Translations under genes and position numbers: made by a program
The notes under the pieces: model-generated
Seen by the model: the letters and a program-made list of their open reading frames with translations, nothing else
The model's database searches: none
Told to the model about the DNA's origin: nothing
Assembly: GCA_963970005.1 (NCBI GenBank)
Contig: CAXAMN010006668.1
Coordinates: 1,516,551-1,580,550, forward strand
Length of the DNA: 64,000 nt
Reading direction: 5' to 3'
From: Durusdinium trenchii
Taxonomy: Eukaryota > Sar > Dinophyceae > Suessiales > Symbiodiniaceae
In this document: piece by piece, positions 1 to 12,147 of the stretch
Numbering within the stretch: position 1 is the first letter of the stretch
How the letters are laid out: the number at the start of each line of letters is the position of its first letter

Positions 1-1090
1 GTACGTACATATCAAAATGCTTTTACATCTAGATATGGAGGGGTAGTATGTATATATGTATATACGGTATATATTTATATTGTACTGTATAATATTGATC
101 AGCAGTCATTGGTGTTTTTGCATATTGGGGACACCATCGTACATCCATAGTTGCTGCCCATTGTCGGATGTCCCCATCCCTGCTTTCCATGAGTTCCAAA
201 AAGGGGTGTTTTTTAGACCCGAGTTGGTGACTGGATGTCCCGGGCACCTCTATCCTTCACCCAACTCCATGCAACTGCAGGTAGAACGCGGATAGATCTC
301 TATCGCCCTCACTGAGGAGCCCCGTGAGGAACGACCCTTGGGGGAAGAAGATCCCACAGATGAGGCATCTTGATACACGCTTCTGGGGACGTTTGACGTG
401 GACATGGGACTGCTGTGGATGAGGGTTTGAGAGGTGTGTTTGTGTGTGTGTGTGTTTGAGAAAAAGGGTGTGATTTCGCAGTGTTTCGAAAAATGCAACA
501 TGTTGACCAGCTAAGTTATGTCGCGGTCTTACCTCCTTGATTGGTTTTGCGGGTTTTGAAGAGCGCCAAATAGACTTGAGGTTCTTGGTGAGTGGCCGGA
601 GCAGCGCAACAGTGTCTATCAGCAGGGATGTATTGAAGGACCAATCAATGCATTGGGTTTTGCATGGTTTTGCAGTTTTGGCTAAGTTATTCGTCTTAGG
701 ATTGATGCATATCATATCCAAATGAAGTGCACTACACAAAAATGGTAGGAGACGTGTCAGGGCAACCAGTCAATCCATGCTAGCTGGTCAGTCAGGACAG
801 TGAAGAAGAAACTTGCATGAATTTGGGCTGTTGAATCAAAGACCCCATATCTCGCACAGACAAGGCTTCCCGCAACCTTGTCCTCGGATCTAGGGTCCGG
901 TCAAAGGACACGATCCGCCATGGTGAAGGACACGCTCGGCCATCTCATTCTGCTGCAGTGGATTCCTCAGGATTCGAGCGGCCTTTTGCTGGGCCGCTGC
1001 GATGAGACGTTTCGCTTGTCCCTTTCTGCCGCTAGCAGGGCTTGAGATCTGGTTTTGGTCATTGGTCTGATCTGTACAGTACACAGATGA
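1..1090. other. No supported gene; intergenic or intronic
   Basis: Only short ORFs occur here, with no recognisable domain. There is a TA-rich stretch near 40-100 and a (GT)n run at about 439-455. I see no exon with a convincing acceptor and donor pair. Confidence 0.5.
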
Positions 1091-1100
1091 GATTCCTTTA

Positions 1101-1994
1101 TTGGAGGCCTGTGGATTCCTGTACTGCAAGCTGTTTGTCCAGCACGGCGGGCTGGACACCAAGATGAGAGTCGCCAAGATTCTTCCCTCGTGCAACTATC
1201 CCCAGGACCTTTTCATGTACCTCTGGGACGTCATCGCAGCTGCTCACACATCCCCGGTTTTTCATAGGCTTGCCGCTGGATGTCCGCGCTTCATGGGCTC
1301 TGTTCTTGCAGAGCTCTTCAGCCGCCGGCAGGCAGTAGATACTGGTAAGCTTGGGCACGAGGGCAACGTGGCTTTGGTGCAAGAAGCGGTTGTGTCACTG
1401 GAAACCTTACTCAAAGCACGGAAGTCATGTTTGAGAAAGTTGGGCCAAAACTGGGGAGAGCACCTTGAAAGATCAAATGAGCGTGTTGCTAACGTGATTT
1501 GTTCTATTCCGTCAGAAGAAGCGCTAAGATTTGGATTTGCACCTTGGTTTGTCCGATTGACAAAAGAAAGCATCCTGGATTCAGCCACTTCCTCGACAGT
1601 AGTGTTTCTGAAAATGCAGTCGGGTGACATCGCTTGCTTTGAATTATGAACATTTTATGCGCGGCAAGCCATTGTGGCCATATTCCGGATGCTGTGGTCT
1701 TGCTGTTTCATTCTTGGCTGCAAAGCTCTTGAACATCGTAGCAACAACCTCGGTATTGGCCCTGGTTTGATCCGCGGTTTGGAGCTGGCTTCTGTACTGT
1801 CGATGCTCATCAAATCCAAGTCCTTGTGGAGAAATCTGCATGCTAGATGGAGAAAATTTCAAGAGCTCCTAGAGAAGGCATTTCAGCGCCACAAGGCCAT
1901 CATGCAAAGCGACGAGGGCATGGCCGTGGATATCCTCGAGTCGCCAGGGAGACCACCTCCGGCTTTGTCCAACGAAGGGCTTTACTCAGGATGA
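1101..1994 (+). pseudogene. Uncharacterised intronless ORF broken by one stop
   Basis: A 182-residue frame runs to a TGA at 1647-1649 and then continues in the same frame to 1994, giving about 300 residues with one internal stop. The text looks protein-like: regular charged and hydrophobic spacing, for example LLKARKSCLRKLGQNWGEHL, and a basic helical stretch near 1830-1900 (LWRNLHARWRKFQELLEKAF). I do not recognise a domain. The open length without introns suggests a retrocopy or a mobile-element ORF rather than a normal intron-rich host gene (inference). The TGA could instead lie in a short intron, but no good splice pair is visible around it. The frame is also open a little upstream of the first Met. 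Confidence 0.4.
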
Positions 1995-2029
1995 GCAGCG
2001 GTTGATCAGTTCTTTTTAGGCCAGACTTT

Positions 2030-2371
2030 TTGAGTTTGCAGCCCCCAAGGTTGGCACTTCCATGCGCTGGGGGGGTGAGAATGCAGTGTGAAAGGCTTTC
2101 TGACAGCAAAGATATGTCACGGATTGTCACGGCCAAGAAGACAGAAGAGATCAATGCTTTCAGAAAGAGATGGATCCGCAAATGTCTCAGAGGAATAGTG
2201 ACTGTTTTGCAGCAGGATTCAATTCGTCTTTATTCCAATCAAGTGGACTTTGATGAGGATTACGCATATTTTTCAGATGCAGACATTGAGGACATTCAGT
2301 CTGTATGCCGACGGATATCTTGGAAGAGTTCGTGGATGACCTTCTTGCACTTCGACAAGAAGCCTAGATGA
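2030..2371 (+). pseudogene. Uncharacterised ORF, possible continuation of the broken ORF upstream
   Basis: This 113-residue frame begins 35 bp after the previous ORF stops, in a different frame. It holds a basic segment (INAFRKRWIRKCLRGIVTVL) followed by an acidic one (FDEDYAYFSDADIEDIQ). The closeness and orientation suggest one decayed gene of about 1.3 kb with a frameshift near 1995-2030. No family was recognised. Confidence 0.3.
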
Positions 2372-2855
2372 GCCGTTCAAACAACCCCCGCAGAACCTGA
2401 AACCTCTGAAGACCGCCTCGAGGAAGGCTGAGGCACCTGCATGGGGACGCCCCACATCCGCCCCTTCTGACAGAGAGCCAAACTGAAGCGCAAAACACGA
2501 CTCGCCCGGGTGATAACTCCCGGATGCTTCGGGCTGGGCTGGGGATCTTCGGCTTGAGAGGTGTTCTTTGATTCCCTTGTGCGTAGGTTTTACAAACACT
2601 GTATGGAAGTACTGCTTCTATTTAAACAAAAAGCAAACACATACAGAGCACGGTGATCCATTCGCTGGTTCTCGTCAACTCAGGTAAGTGGAGCCCTTCG
2701 AAGCAGCTCAAAACTGGACGCCCACCTTCAACACGTGTTGTTTCGGGGCACCATCACCATCCATAAAAGAAAAGGTCATTTGGAGGATGCAGCCCAGAGT
2801 GCCCAGAGACTCATGCCACTCTCGTCATAAGTGAGGTCGGGCCCTCGGTTTTAGT

Positions 2856-2976
2856 CTACTACTAGGGGGAGGCCATCACTATTAGGTTGGAGGCCATTAG
2901 CGTCCTTGTTACTAGTAGTAATGGCCTCCAACCTAATAGCGATGGCCTCCCCCCTAGTAGCGTCCTTGTTACTAGT
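2856..2976. repeat. Palindromic CTACTAG repeat, copy A (hairpin)
   Basis: Two arms of about 41 bp, 2859-2899 and 2919-2960, are reverse complements with one mismatch and one 1-bp indel. The loop is about 19 nt. A side motif, GCGTCCTTGTTACTAG, occurs in the loop and again just after the right arm (2960-2976). The arms are made of CTACTAGG and AGGTTGGAGGCCAT blocks that recur at 39.6 kb, with related blocks at 5.2 and 26.0 kb. Confidence 0.85.
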
Positions 2977-4889
2977 TTCACGAAGGATCGTCCATGATCG
3001 TTCTGAAGATGCCTTTTCAAGTGCTTCGGAGATGTTGTGCCCGCAGTCCATCATGCGCAATTAGTGCAAAACCACTGTTCTCCCGGACAGGCGAGGGAAC
3101 CTGCTACCAGGAACATTGCAAGGATTAAGCTTCTAATAGATTCCGGCCTCTATTATATGTATATATATATACACAATACAGACTTGCCCTCAACCAACAT
3201 GGATTACGACATTGTGGGTTTGGATGCGATGGCTAATATATTATTTACATTTATTTACCAATTGACAGATTGGTGCCAAGAAACCCTCCTATGGTAACCT
3301 TTGATGGTCAACACGTTCACAAAGGACAAAGGACTTAAGCTTGATGGCACTGCGAATCGTGAAAGTAGCACAATCGGCAGAACATGGACTCTGAACCTTT
3401 GGTGCAGCCTTCCAAAACCTCAAGACCTTTGTTTCACGCAAATCCTTGGGACTGTGTTTCGCAACATCGTCTCCAGATTCCCAGCGTTGGGAGTCCCCGC
3501 GGCGCGCGGTCCAGGCAGAACCCGAGCAGGGTGCCAAAGAGAGCGCGAGTTTGGAGTCGGTGAAGCCGTGGTCAGTGGTCAGGCATCGCAACCTGGTGAT
3601 AGTTCAAAGCAGACAATGACTCGGAGCACTAGGCACTGTGACCTAGGTTCAGGGGACTCTTCGTTTTGTGAATGTACATTCTCATTCGGTGGCCAGAATT
3701 TGGTCCTTCTTTGGACTTCCAACTTGTGTTAATTTTATCAAGCGAAGTGTAAGCATGTGTAAGCAAAAGGAGAAAGGGGTTATACTTTTGATCCACAACA
3801 GAACTCATGTGCTTTTTTGACGCCGGAGGTAGGAGAAACTAAAACCTACGACTTACGCGGTCGTCCTCTTGCCGATTGTTGGACATGTCCATCCAGGAGG
3901 AGGGTAACTCGAATCGGGATGGCCGATGGAGACTCATGCGACACATCAAACGATGGGCCGAGCAACGTTTCAGATTGGTAGCATCAAAAAGCACCAAATC
4001 TCCCCAACCCATGGGTGTTCTTCTTCAGGCTGGACCGTCTGGACCTGATTCTGGCGATCTGTTTTTTTTTTGGGAACTGGATCGGGCTGGACCTGATGGC
4101 GACCCCAAGGTGGGAAGGGCTTCATCGACCTTCCAAGTGCCGCACGGGCAGATTTCGATGATTTGAGTGGCCTGGTGAGGTTGTGGGGCCACTAAAGGCT
4201 GTGTCGCGATTCTCAGGGCCCGGATGGATAGAGAATCCCAATCTTGTTCCGTTCCACCTATTGAAGTGCGATGAATGGATTCAGAACGCTGAAAGGATGA
4301 CGAACAGGAACTGGGATAAACCAGGCGATTTGGCGTATGAACTAGGGCGGAACAGGGTGCCATGACCCCTTATATCGGCCCGAGCATTCCCCAATGTCTG
4401 GAAATCAATAAAATAACTCCGCAAGGAATCAAAGGGCAAAGGTGAGAGACATGCGAGACCCTAGCTGGTTTGAGGCCAACTCTTATAAGTTCCAAAGCTC
4501 ACCGCGGCACATCAAACCGAACGGATGGTTTTCATGCGGCTACAATGTTTTGCGCCTTCTTTCAGATGGGAGCTCCAAGACCAGGAGCATTATGCGAACG
4601 CTGTGAGGCTGAGGCTCTTTCGCAAGGACTTTCATGTGGACGCATATTTATTAACATCGCTCCACATCGCACCACAAATGAATTGCCGATTCCCCATTGA
4701 TCTTCTGGGCCTTGTGGGCATGAAAAGCACCATCTGCTAAGTTCGGTCATTTGGAAACGCGACCAACAGAAGAACTTCCCTTGTCAACTGTCCCTTCCCC
4801 CGGAAAAAAAAAGACAGGTAAAACACCACGCGCATCCGGAAAGACACGTCGGAAGCGTGTGGGTCGTACGACCGGGGCCGTTTCTGCAG
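2977..4889. other. No supported gene
   Basis: Several frames of 60-140 codons are open on both strands, for example 3301-3732 plus and 3289-3591 minus over the same bases. None shows a domain or a splice context. A short (TA)n run lies near 3157-3172. Confidence 0.4.
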
Positions 4890-4960
4890 GTACTATCCGG
4901 GCGACTTCGTCGATGACAAGTTCTACGGACCGAAGGAGCCGACGGAGCCAGTGGTGGTCG
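4890..4960 (+). CDS. Candidate isolated exon, unknown protein
   Basis: After a pyrimidine-rich TTTCTGCAG|G acceptor the plus strand reads YYPGDFVDDKFYGPKEPTEP in codons rich in G/C at the third position, unlike the flanking DNA. The 3' boundary is uncertain; a GT inside GTGGTGGTC is possible. No family was recognised. It may belong with the candidate exon at 5701-5800. Confidence 0.35.
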
Positions 4961-5195
4961 CGAGCATATTATTTATGCAACGCATGTCGAAACGCATGAG
5001 AGGTCAATGAAGTTGAGCCAGGCATACTCCAGTCACGTCAAAGAAGGACCTGCAGTTTTGTTGGGGTTTGGGTTGATCATCAAGGCGGGTGGTAAACCTG
5101 TCCATCCGAACTGGAACACAGAACACCACATTCAATCAAAGTTGGATCTGTTCTAGCCTAACAGTGTCAAATCTTGATGCACGTCACAAATTCCA

Positions 5196-5436
5196 TACTA
5201 GGAACAAGAAGCTACTAGGGGCTCCTGGCATCGCTACTAGGAGCAAGGACGCTACTAGTCTCCTGGCCTTGCTACTAGGAACAAGAAGCTACCAGGATGT
5301 TCAAAGACACCCATTTAGTCTTTTTGTTACATCATACAATAGCGATGCCCTAGCAGCGTCCTTGCTCCTAGTAGTAAGGCCAGGAGCCCCTAGTGGCGCC
5401 CTTGTTCCTAGCAGCGATGCGCTTTGCTCCTAGTAG
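5196..5436. repeat. CTACTAG repeat, copy B, inverted arms
   Basis: The left arm (about 5196-5298) carries direct blocks such as GCATCGCTACTAGGAGCAAG. The right arm (5340-5434) is largely their reverse complement, with CTCCTAGTAG and CCTGGCCTTAC. The spacer is about 45 bp. It belongs to the same family as the copies at 2.9, 26.0 and 39.6 kb. Confidence 0.8.
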
Positions 5437-5700
5437 CGTCCTCTACCCCCCATTTAAACAAATCATACAAGTCATTAGCTCTTGCCAGTGTTGCCCCGCA
5501 AACTTGAGCTTGCCTAAAAAGACGCTAGAATTGACAGAGGTGCATTGATTGAGCTCCAAACCTGACTCCTTGAGAGATGCTGGTGTAGTCAACATTTCGT
5601 TGACTTCGCTGGAGAATGGTTTCTTCTGTTCGGGATCCGATGAACTCCAACCAATGCAATCCTTTTGCGAGCAACCGAGCAAACTCCCATGTGTGCAACC

Positions 5701-5800
5701 ATGCGTGCGAACATGCCGACGCAAGTGACAGACACGAGGATCGTGAGCTGGCGGCAGCATTTCTGGAGCATCTTGGCGGCATTCCTGGGCTCCAAGGAGC
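5701..5800 (+). CDS. Candidate exon, unknown protein
   Basis: One plus frame reads MRANMPTQVTDTRIVSWRQH and continues with an aromatic/hydrophobic segment ending in GSKE before a possible GT donor at 5801. The same bases are also open in another plus frame and on the minus strand, so the reading is not certain. No domain was recognised. Confidence 0.25.
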
Positions 5801-5814
5801 GTTGACATCCAAAG

Positions 5815-6690
5815 ACCTATGGTTAAGGATGGCCCAAACAAGAACGAAGATATCATGTCCAGACAGCGTATCTATACAGCATTATACAGCATAACTGGCG
5901 AGTGTAAACTCCGGGATTTTCTTCCAACTGGCGAGTAGTACCTGATTGTAAATCGAGCGTCGGACCCTTGGACAGCCTCACCAGAATCAGATATTTCTTA
6001 CATTCCACTCTGCTCACAGTTTGGGTTTATGTTCAGACCTGGACCATCTCCTTCCCTCAGCTGGAAAATGCTATGCCAATCAGAACTTAAACTTGTTTGA
6101 GAGTCTCGCATGGCATTCCCTCACCTGGCTGGCAACTTAGAGTTGGAGCTTCCGCCGTTGGATTCTTTCTCCGCCCCCCAAAAATCGTTCGAGGTATTTG
6201 GGCAGTGAGGAGGTCTGGGGCGAAGACCGCCTCATGGAAGAGTTCCTCCACTGCTCTCAGCTCTTGGAGGCCGGTTCCTCCGTGGGTTGGAAACCACGCC
6301 GTTCTCCGGTTGGGGGGGCAAGAGATGTATCTAGATATAATGGGGGATGTTGTAGGGCTTGCATAATCATTCATATCATCAATTCATAACATCTCATAAC
6401 ATTTCTTAATAACATCATGTAATTTCATCACATCATATCACGTCATTCATGTTCATCATATCTCATCATCAAAACCATCAACATCAAAGCATTTGTTTAA
6501 TCCTAGAATTGGTTTATGTCTAAAATAAATCTGTTTAAACAGTGTTTAGTTTCGTTCATGGCATAATACCATTCCAATAAACAGCTTTTATAGCATCATA
6601 AATGATCATCTTTTTTTTGAACTTAAAATATCAAATCCAATTTAGAACTGAAGCAATCTTCAGCAAACCAGAGCATTTTGATGGCGACAT
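5815..6690. other. No firm gene; ambiguous ORFs then AT-rich DNA
   Basis: Between 6087 and 6374 both strands stay open for about 90 codons and neither shows a domain. One plus frame (ELELPPLDSFSAPQ then EEVWGEDRLMEEFL) would need a 1-bp shift near 6202. From about 6360 composition drops sharply to AT-rich DNA with repeated CATCATATC-like words. This is the left flank of the polymerase relic. Confidence 0.4.
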
Positions 6691-6695
6691 TGCCA

Positions 6696-8112
6696 TTCAC
6701 CAGATTTAACATTCACAATGAGAACGACCTCAACCAAGCAATTGAAGACAGCGTAAAGCAATTCCTTTTCCAAATTAAGAAACTTGAAGCAACTAAATCA
6801 ACCCTGAAGTTTAAACAAGTTGTGTCAACAACCATTCATCACGAAACACATTGACCCAACAAGAGCAGGTGGATACATTGATTCGCCCAGATTTATTAAG
6901 CTGATAAAAAGTGTGCGTCAATATCAATAATGAAGACAGCATGTGTTTAGAATATTGTGTCCAATCTATAGTCCAGGAATTTCCAGGATAAGATTAATCA
7001 ACACCATTCTGAAGCAAAGTTCCATTAACAAAAGTTGGATGATTTATCAAGTGGGATGGCATCAACTTTCCTGCAGGTAATAGAGACATTGACAGACTGA
7101 AAGCAAACAACAACGATTGAATCTCAATCAATATTTGTGAACCTGATGGTCTCTTGAATGAGGAAAAAGTGATTACAACAGGAGCAACAAAAGTTCAACA
7201 TGCAAAATATCACTTGATTTACTCAAGATTTATATATGATGAACAATCTGGATACCATTGTGTCATTAAAAAAAACAATCAACCACCAGATTGTTAAGTC
7301 TAAGTAATCAAGCGAAGAAAGCAAAAACACCTAGCAGTACTTTTGTAGGTACTGCTGTCATCTATTCACCACTGAAGAAGGTTTGAACAAACAAACCATT
7401 CCAACGGTTTGTAAATCTTTAAATGTCAAAATTTCAATTTACCTGATAAGAGTTCATGCATTGAATTTCAATCATTCAGTACCTAATGTCAATTTACGGT
7501 GATGTTTCATGTTTAACAGTCAGTCAGTTCAAAGTATTAAGGGCAAATATCAGGAGTACAAACCTTGTGGTTGTAATATGATTAATGTTGTTCATGGGAT
7601 TGACAAAACATCTCAACCATACCATATCTTTAGAGGTGAGGATTGCAGGGAAATGTTTGTTCAACACTTGGCTGCAATGAAAAGGACACGTTTGACAAAA
7701 TGAATGTAAACAGACCAATGGATATCTCCTATGCACAAGACATGGAGTTTAAAGAAGCAACACAGTGTTCAATTTGCAGTATATAAGAACTTCAAACCTG
7801 CGGACGAACAAGTTAGATACCACTGCCACTTCACTGGTAAATACAGATGAATGGCACAGTTTAATGTAATCTAGACTGTTCATTGATTCTTATTCAAAAT
7901 CCCTACTTCCTATATGACATAATCTTAAAGACTATGATGGTCATTTTATTATCAAAAGGGCAACTGAAATCAAAAAAGATTTGAATGAACATAATAAGCA
8001 GATAGATGTTATCATTCAAAACAGTGAGAATTTCATGACCTTTTTATTTGGTTCATTGCAGTGCAAAGGCAGTTTTTCATTCTTGCCAGCATCACTGGAT
8101 AAGTCAAGTTAA
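6696..8112 (+). pseudogene. Relic of Polinton-type protein-primed family B DNA polymerase (N-terminal half)
   Basis: Successive plus-strand blocks in different frames follow the order of the N-terminal half of Polinton/Maverick- and adintovirus-type PolB. About 6696-6851 leads into the RAGGYIDSPRFIK block (6844-6928), then VCVNINNEDSMCLEYCV (from 6908), GINFPAGNRDIDRLKANN with SINICEPDG (about 7042-7297), KYQEYKPCG and IFRGEDCREMFV (7509-7703), an endonuclease-VII-like cysteine/histidine block with C-x2-C and HCHFTGK (7700-7850), and HNLKDYDGHFII with NSENFMTFLFG and SFSFLPASLDK (about 7883-8112). At least five frame changes and several stops disrupt it. About 200 bp (7300-7508), where the family's exonuclease DFE block would be expected, has no match. 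The palm motifs are absent: homology stops at 8112. The AT-rich composition differs from the surroundings, which suggests viral origin. Family assignment is by recognised motif order, not by alignment. Confidence 0.75.
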
Positions 8113-10094
8113 ACAGCTAGTCAAACAGCTAAAATCTGCTCAAGCAGGCACTTTACTTTTTGTCGGCGAGACAACTGCAGAGACATTGCCTCCTGTCACA
8201 TGCGGGATGATTGTGGGGCTTTCTTAATACTGCAGGAAACAAAACGTCCGGTGCAGATCGAGCTCAAAGGTCCACAGAAACTCGTGCCATGTCATGGCTA
8301 TGGAAAAAAACTCGTTGTCCAAACTACAAAGATTCTCATGTTCATCATCGTGCTGAGATTGCGGAGCGGTCTTTCTTCCAACCAAAGCCTGCTCTGGGTG
8401 TCCCTGTCCTCATCGTCCGCAGCGGTGGGTGCCACCCGCCGCAGGTCCTGTGCCGCGTCAGGAGCGCTCGGATGGATCGAGTTCGGTTTCAAAAGCGTTT
8501 GGAGAAGGTGCCCATGGATCCATATACAACTTGAGAAGATGATTGGAGACACTTATGGAGGTATGTGGATCATGGTGGATCTGCAAATGTTTCCCTTGAA
8601 CACCCAGTGACCGAGCAATACGATTTCATTTCTTTGGCCTGGTTCCAGTCTCTTTGACCTGGTCCAACTCCAAAACGAGAAATATTTGCATTGATGATGC
8701 TGCAACTGGAGGAATTTGTTAAGTGAGGACACTCTGATATCAACCTACAGGGCTGTTGAGGTTGAACCATGTTGAATCATGTCGAACCTCCAGTAGCAAG
8801 CCATTGGCTGAAATGCCACCCCCGACTGCAATGCTCTCATCGCCACTCATAGCCACTCAAAGCATCTTGCCTCTCATCAAGCCTTAACGAATCAGGCTGC
8901 CCAAGATTCGATTCAAGTTCCTCCAACCGCCCAAAAAGTTCAACACACCTTGCAGTTCTCAGCATCCAACAGTTCTCAACTGTTTCGAAGATGTCATAGG
9001 ACTTTCATCGACCCAACGGTGCCCCTCCGGTGCCGGTTCGCTTCCAAAACGCTTGGCGTGTCGTTGCGGCGGCTTCGCCGCCTCAGCTGAGGTGCCCAGC
9101 TGCCGGACGTTGCTCAGGTGCCGAAATTGACCCTCCGGCCGCCGGCCTGGTATCACATGAAAGGGCCATGGCACGGTCCGCCATCGGCCCGTGATTGGAA
9201 GAGTATAAACGTTCCTTGAACATGTTACAAACAGTGGGGGTTGGAAGCGGGGTTGCCACTTCCAGGTGATGTGTTCGTCATACTTCCTTTCGTTTTCCAC
9301 GGAGTGCGCTGTTGGGTCGAATGAAAAGAATCCTCATGAAACAAGTACGTAGCAGCAGTGACCAGCCAGTGAAGAAACGCGCATCAAGTTGCTCGGCCAG
9401 GCTGCTGATCCCGCCACAAAATACCGCCTACAGTTTAGCTCAAAAGCCTCTGGCAAGGATATGCAAGGATGACAAGAGCTTCGTGAAGTGCTTAACATGT
9501 TGCTTCGGGAGGAGAACAACTTTATATAGGTGTTTAGACCTCTCAAGCTGGGTTTATTTTTTCCATGAAAAAGCCTTCGTTCCCTCGCTCAAGCTGGGCG
9601 TTGCGTGTACGCTGCCGCTCGTCCCACACCTTCGTTTGGCTCTTGAGTCGGGCGTGCACGGGGCTCTATCACTCTTCCACACTGGCCTTTAGACTCCTAC
9701 AGTCACTACATCTCACTACATTTCCCTGAGGATGATGGAGATGAAATTCTTGTGATCCTTGTTCATACTTTGCTCTACTTTGCTTATCAACTCAGCTGAA
9801 AGATGTGTAGCTCTGTTTGGATGACAATCCCACAAGAGTGGACATAGAAAAAGATAGAAACATAGTGGCAGTATATATATATAATATAATATATTATATC
9901 CTTAAACTCCTAAACAGCTACACCAGGCACCTCCTTCCTTGTGCTTGCTTGGAAAAAGAAAGTCGCTTCAGTTGGCACCTCTGATGTTTAGAATCTTCAA
10001 CCAAACTGTTGACGTGAGTCGATCGACATCGCGACACCCGTACCGGTGTCCGCACCACGGTGCCATGCTCTCTAGTCGGGGTAAAGGTGCGCAG
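8113..10094. other. No firm gene; ambiguous coding islands
   Basis: Open frames at 8200-8610 and a GC-rich island at about 8985-9190 (one frame holds PPVPVRFQNAWRVVAAASPP) could be exons, but strand and frame are ambiguous and no domain is visible. A TA repeat lies near 9877-9902. Confidence 0.3.
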
Positions 10095-10156
10095 GGAGTT
10101 CCGGTGGGGGGGCGGAGGTGCTGCGAAGATTTTGGAAGACTTACACCTGGAACAGG
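10095..10156 (+). CDS. Candidate N-terminal exon of the channel gene
   Basis: Starts after a GCGCAG|G acceptor and reads EFRWGGGGAAKILEDLHLEQ, with a possible GC donor at 10157-10158. The C-terminal part looks helical, like the next exons. Its phase does not join the following exon exactly, so either a boundary is off or an exon is missing between them. Confidence 0.3.
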
Positions 10157-10892
10157 GCAAGATACCCCCCCAAGCCATCCGGAAAACATCCTTTGTTTGG
10201 CGCGTTGGGAGGTTCAATTGTATGGTTCCGCTAAATTCTACAAGTCGGTAAAACATATATATTATATATATATATATTGTTGAGAACTTTCACTGCTTCA
10301 TGAGTCTTTGTGGGGGACTGGTGAGGAACGCCTCGTGGGTTGCTATCCAAGTTCAGGAGCTTGTTCATTGCTGGGTTGTTTTTCATGCATGCACCATGGA
10401 AAGTGGAGGCAAGCTGGATGACCTTGCCCAGTTTCAAAAAAGCTGGGTCCCAGCTGGGTGGGTGGGTGGACGGACGGCGCCGGGGCATCGGAACACAGCC
10501 GTGTGAATGTTCCTACCACATGTGGATGAAATGTTGGTCTGGGGGGAGGGCGCCCGGAGCGGAGCCTTTTTTGCGTGAAAACTGAGCGCCATAACCCCAC
10601 ACCATGTTGGGTTGGCCATTCAAAAGTGATCCAATATTCTATGGAGGCTTGGGATATCTTGGGGTGAGTTTAAACGCTGAATGGACTGATAGCCAAAGGG
10701 AAGGAGTTCCTCAAGTGGTGCTCCCAGTGTCGACGGCGCCAGACCAATCTGGATGGACCCTGGGTGTGAAAAAACCTCACGGAATCCATGGCTGAACTGA
10801 TCAGCTCGGATGTGGTGAGGCCCTCGATCGGTCGGTCCGGTCGGTCGGAACCGAAGCAACTCGGCCCGACGGTCCGGACTCGTTGGACGCAG

Positions 10893-10937
10893 GAAGCAAG
10901 GAGCCGGGCGAGACTTCGGCAGCTCGGAAGCGCCAAG
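10893..10937 (+). CDS. Voltage-gated channel, N-terminal helical exon
   Basis: Starts at a GACGCAG|G acceptor, ends at a GTTAGT donor and codes for EARSRARLRQLGSAK in phase 0. It joins in phase to the exon at 11163. It belongs to the basic, helical cytoplasmic region that precedes the channel core. The role is inferred from its position. Confidence 0.5.
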
Positions 10938-11162
10938 GTTAGTGGGTAGTAGACTTGGTGCTTCCCGGCCACAGTTGATGTGGCTGGTTGAGAACTATAA
11001 GGGATATCTCTCAGTGATCTATTTCTTTGTTTCTACCTTGACCTGGATGATTCGTAGACTATTGCAGACTTGTGTTTTCGTAGACTGTGGACAACCGATG
11101 TAAACCGCTTCAACCGATCGCTTCGGACCCGTCGGACCCGTCGGACGCGTCGGACGGCCCAG

Positions 11163-11249
11163 GCACGGAGTCGACTCTTGGAGTCCAGAGCAGACGCCAA
11201 GGGTCAATACCGTGTCATCTCGGACGTCGAGTTGGCGGGCGAGGCCAAG
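11163..11249 (+). CDS. Voltage-gated channel, N-terminal exon
   Basis: Begins after GGCCCAG|G. It encodes 29 codons in phase 0, including LLESRADAKGQYRVISDVEL, and ends at AAG with a GA donor (GAGACA) at 11250. It joins in phase with the exon at 11654. Cytoplasmic N-terminus by position. The (TCGGACCCG)n-like stretch just upstream is probably intronic. Confidence 0.55.
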
Positions 11250-11653
11250 GAGACACCTTACGTATATGGCAAACCTGTGTGCTATTGTGTTGTTGGTTCG
11301 TTTTTTTTTTTCTCCATGTGTTTTGACCTGTTTTTGCTGGAACTGGTCCGCATCTTGAGGGCATGTGGCATTCCGTCCGTACATCTATTCTCTATCAAGT
11401 GTTTGTTTTTATGCTATTTAGTCGTGTTTGTGGCTCGGAGTGGCAAACGACGTCACAGAGTCAGGAAGTGCATGGCAGTAGTAGAGGCCTTTCCTAATAT
11501 TTTATTGTTATTTTTCATCTCACCCACTATTATTTACACTTGAGGGCAGGATTCAAGTGATTCAATGGGTACCCAACATTTGTCTCCAGATAAAGACACA
11601 ACTTCTTATATCGTCGTCCATCGTCCCATCCTTTCCTGGCGGTGACCTGCCAG

Positions 11654-11734
11654 GAGGCAGGTGCACCCCAGTCACCAGAAGAGTTCTATGACGAGATCTT
11701 GCACAGTGTGGGCTTCAATGTGCGGAGACTCATG
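11654..11734 (+). CDS. Voltage-gated channel, pre-S1 exon
   Basis: Starts at CTGCCAG|G and reads EAGAPQSPEEFYDEILHSVG then FNVRRLM, 27 codons in phase 0. It ends at a GA donor (GACTCG) at 11735. It would place a short amphipathic cytoplasmic segment directly before S1, as expected for the intracellular approach to a voltage-sensor domain. Confidence 0.6.
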
Positions 11735-12147
11735 GACTCGTCAGAAAACATCGGAAACATAAGATGAATGGCCTCGGGATCCTAGCCCACAGGAAGATAG
11801 TAGTATATAGTTAGATGTATAGCCCTGGCACCCCTCCCACTGAACCAGAGGATGTGGGCCAGTACATCTAGAGTGTCGAGGTATGTCGGGGTGCTGTAAT
11901 AGAGCGGTTGAGTTGCCATGAATCTCCAAAGGTACGAATTCCATCGAATTCCGTCAGCGGCCAGCGTTTGAGGTGTTTGAGGTTTGTGCACATTGAGAGA
12001 GTATAGGAAAGTGGAACTATAATATATAGTAAGGAGACAAAGCATCATTCTATTACTCCAGGATAGTACTCCTTTTATCAGACGTTCGACACGGTCCAGC
12101 TCGACACGGTCCAGCTCGACGCTCAACACGGAACTGGCCCGTCTCAG

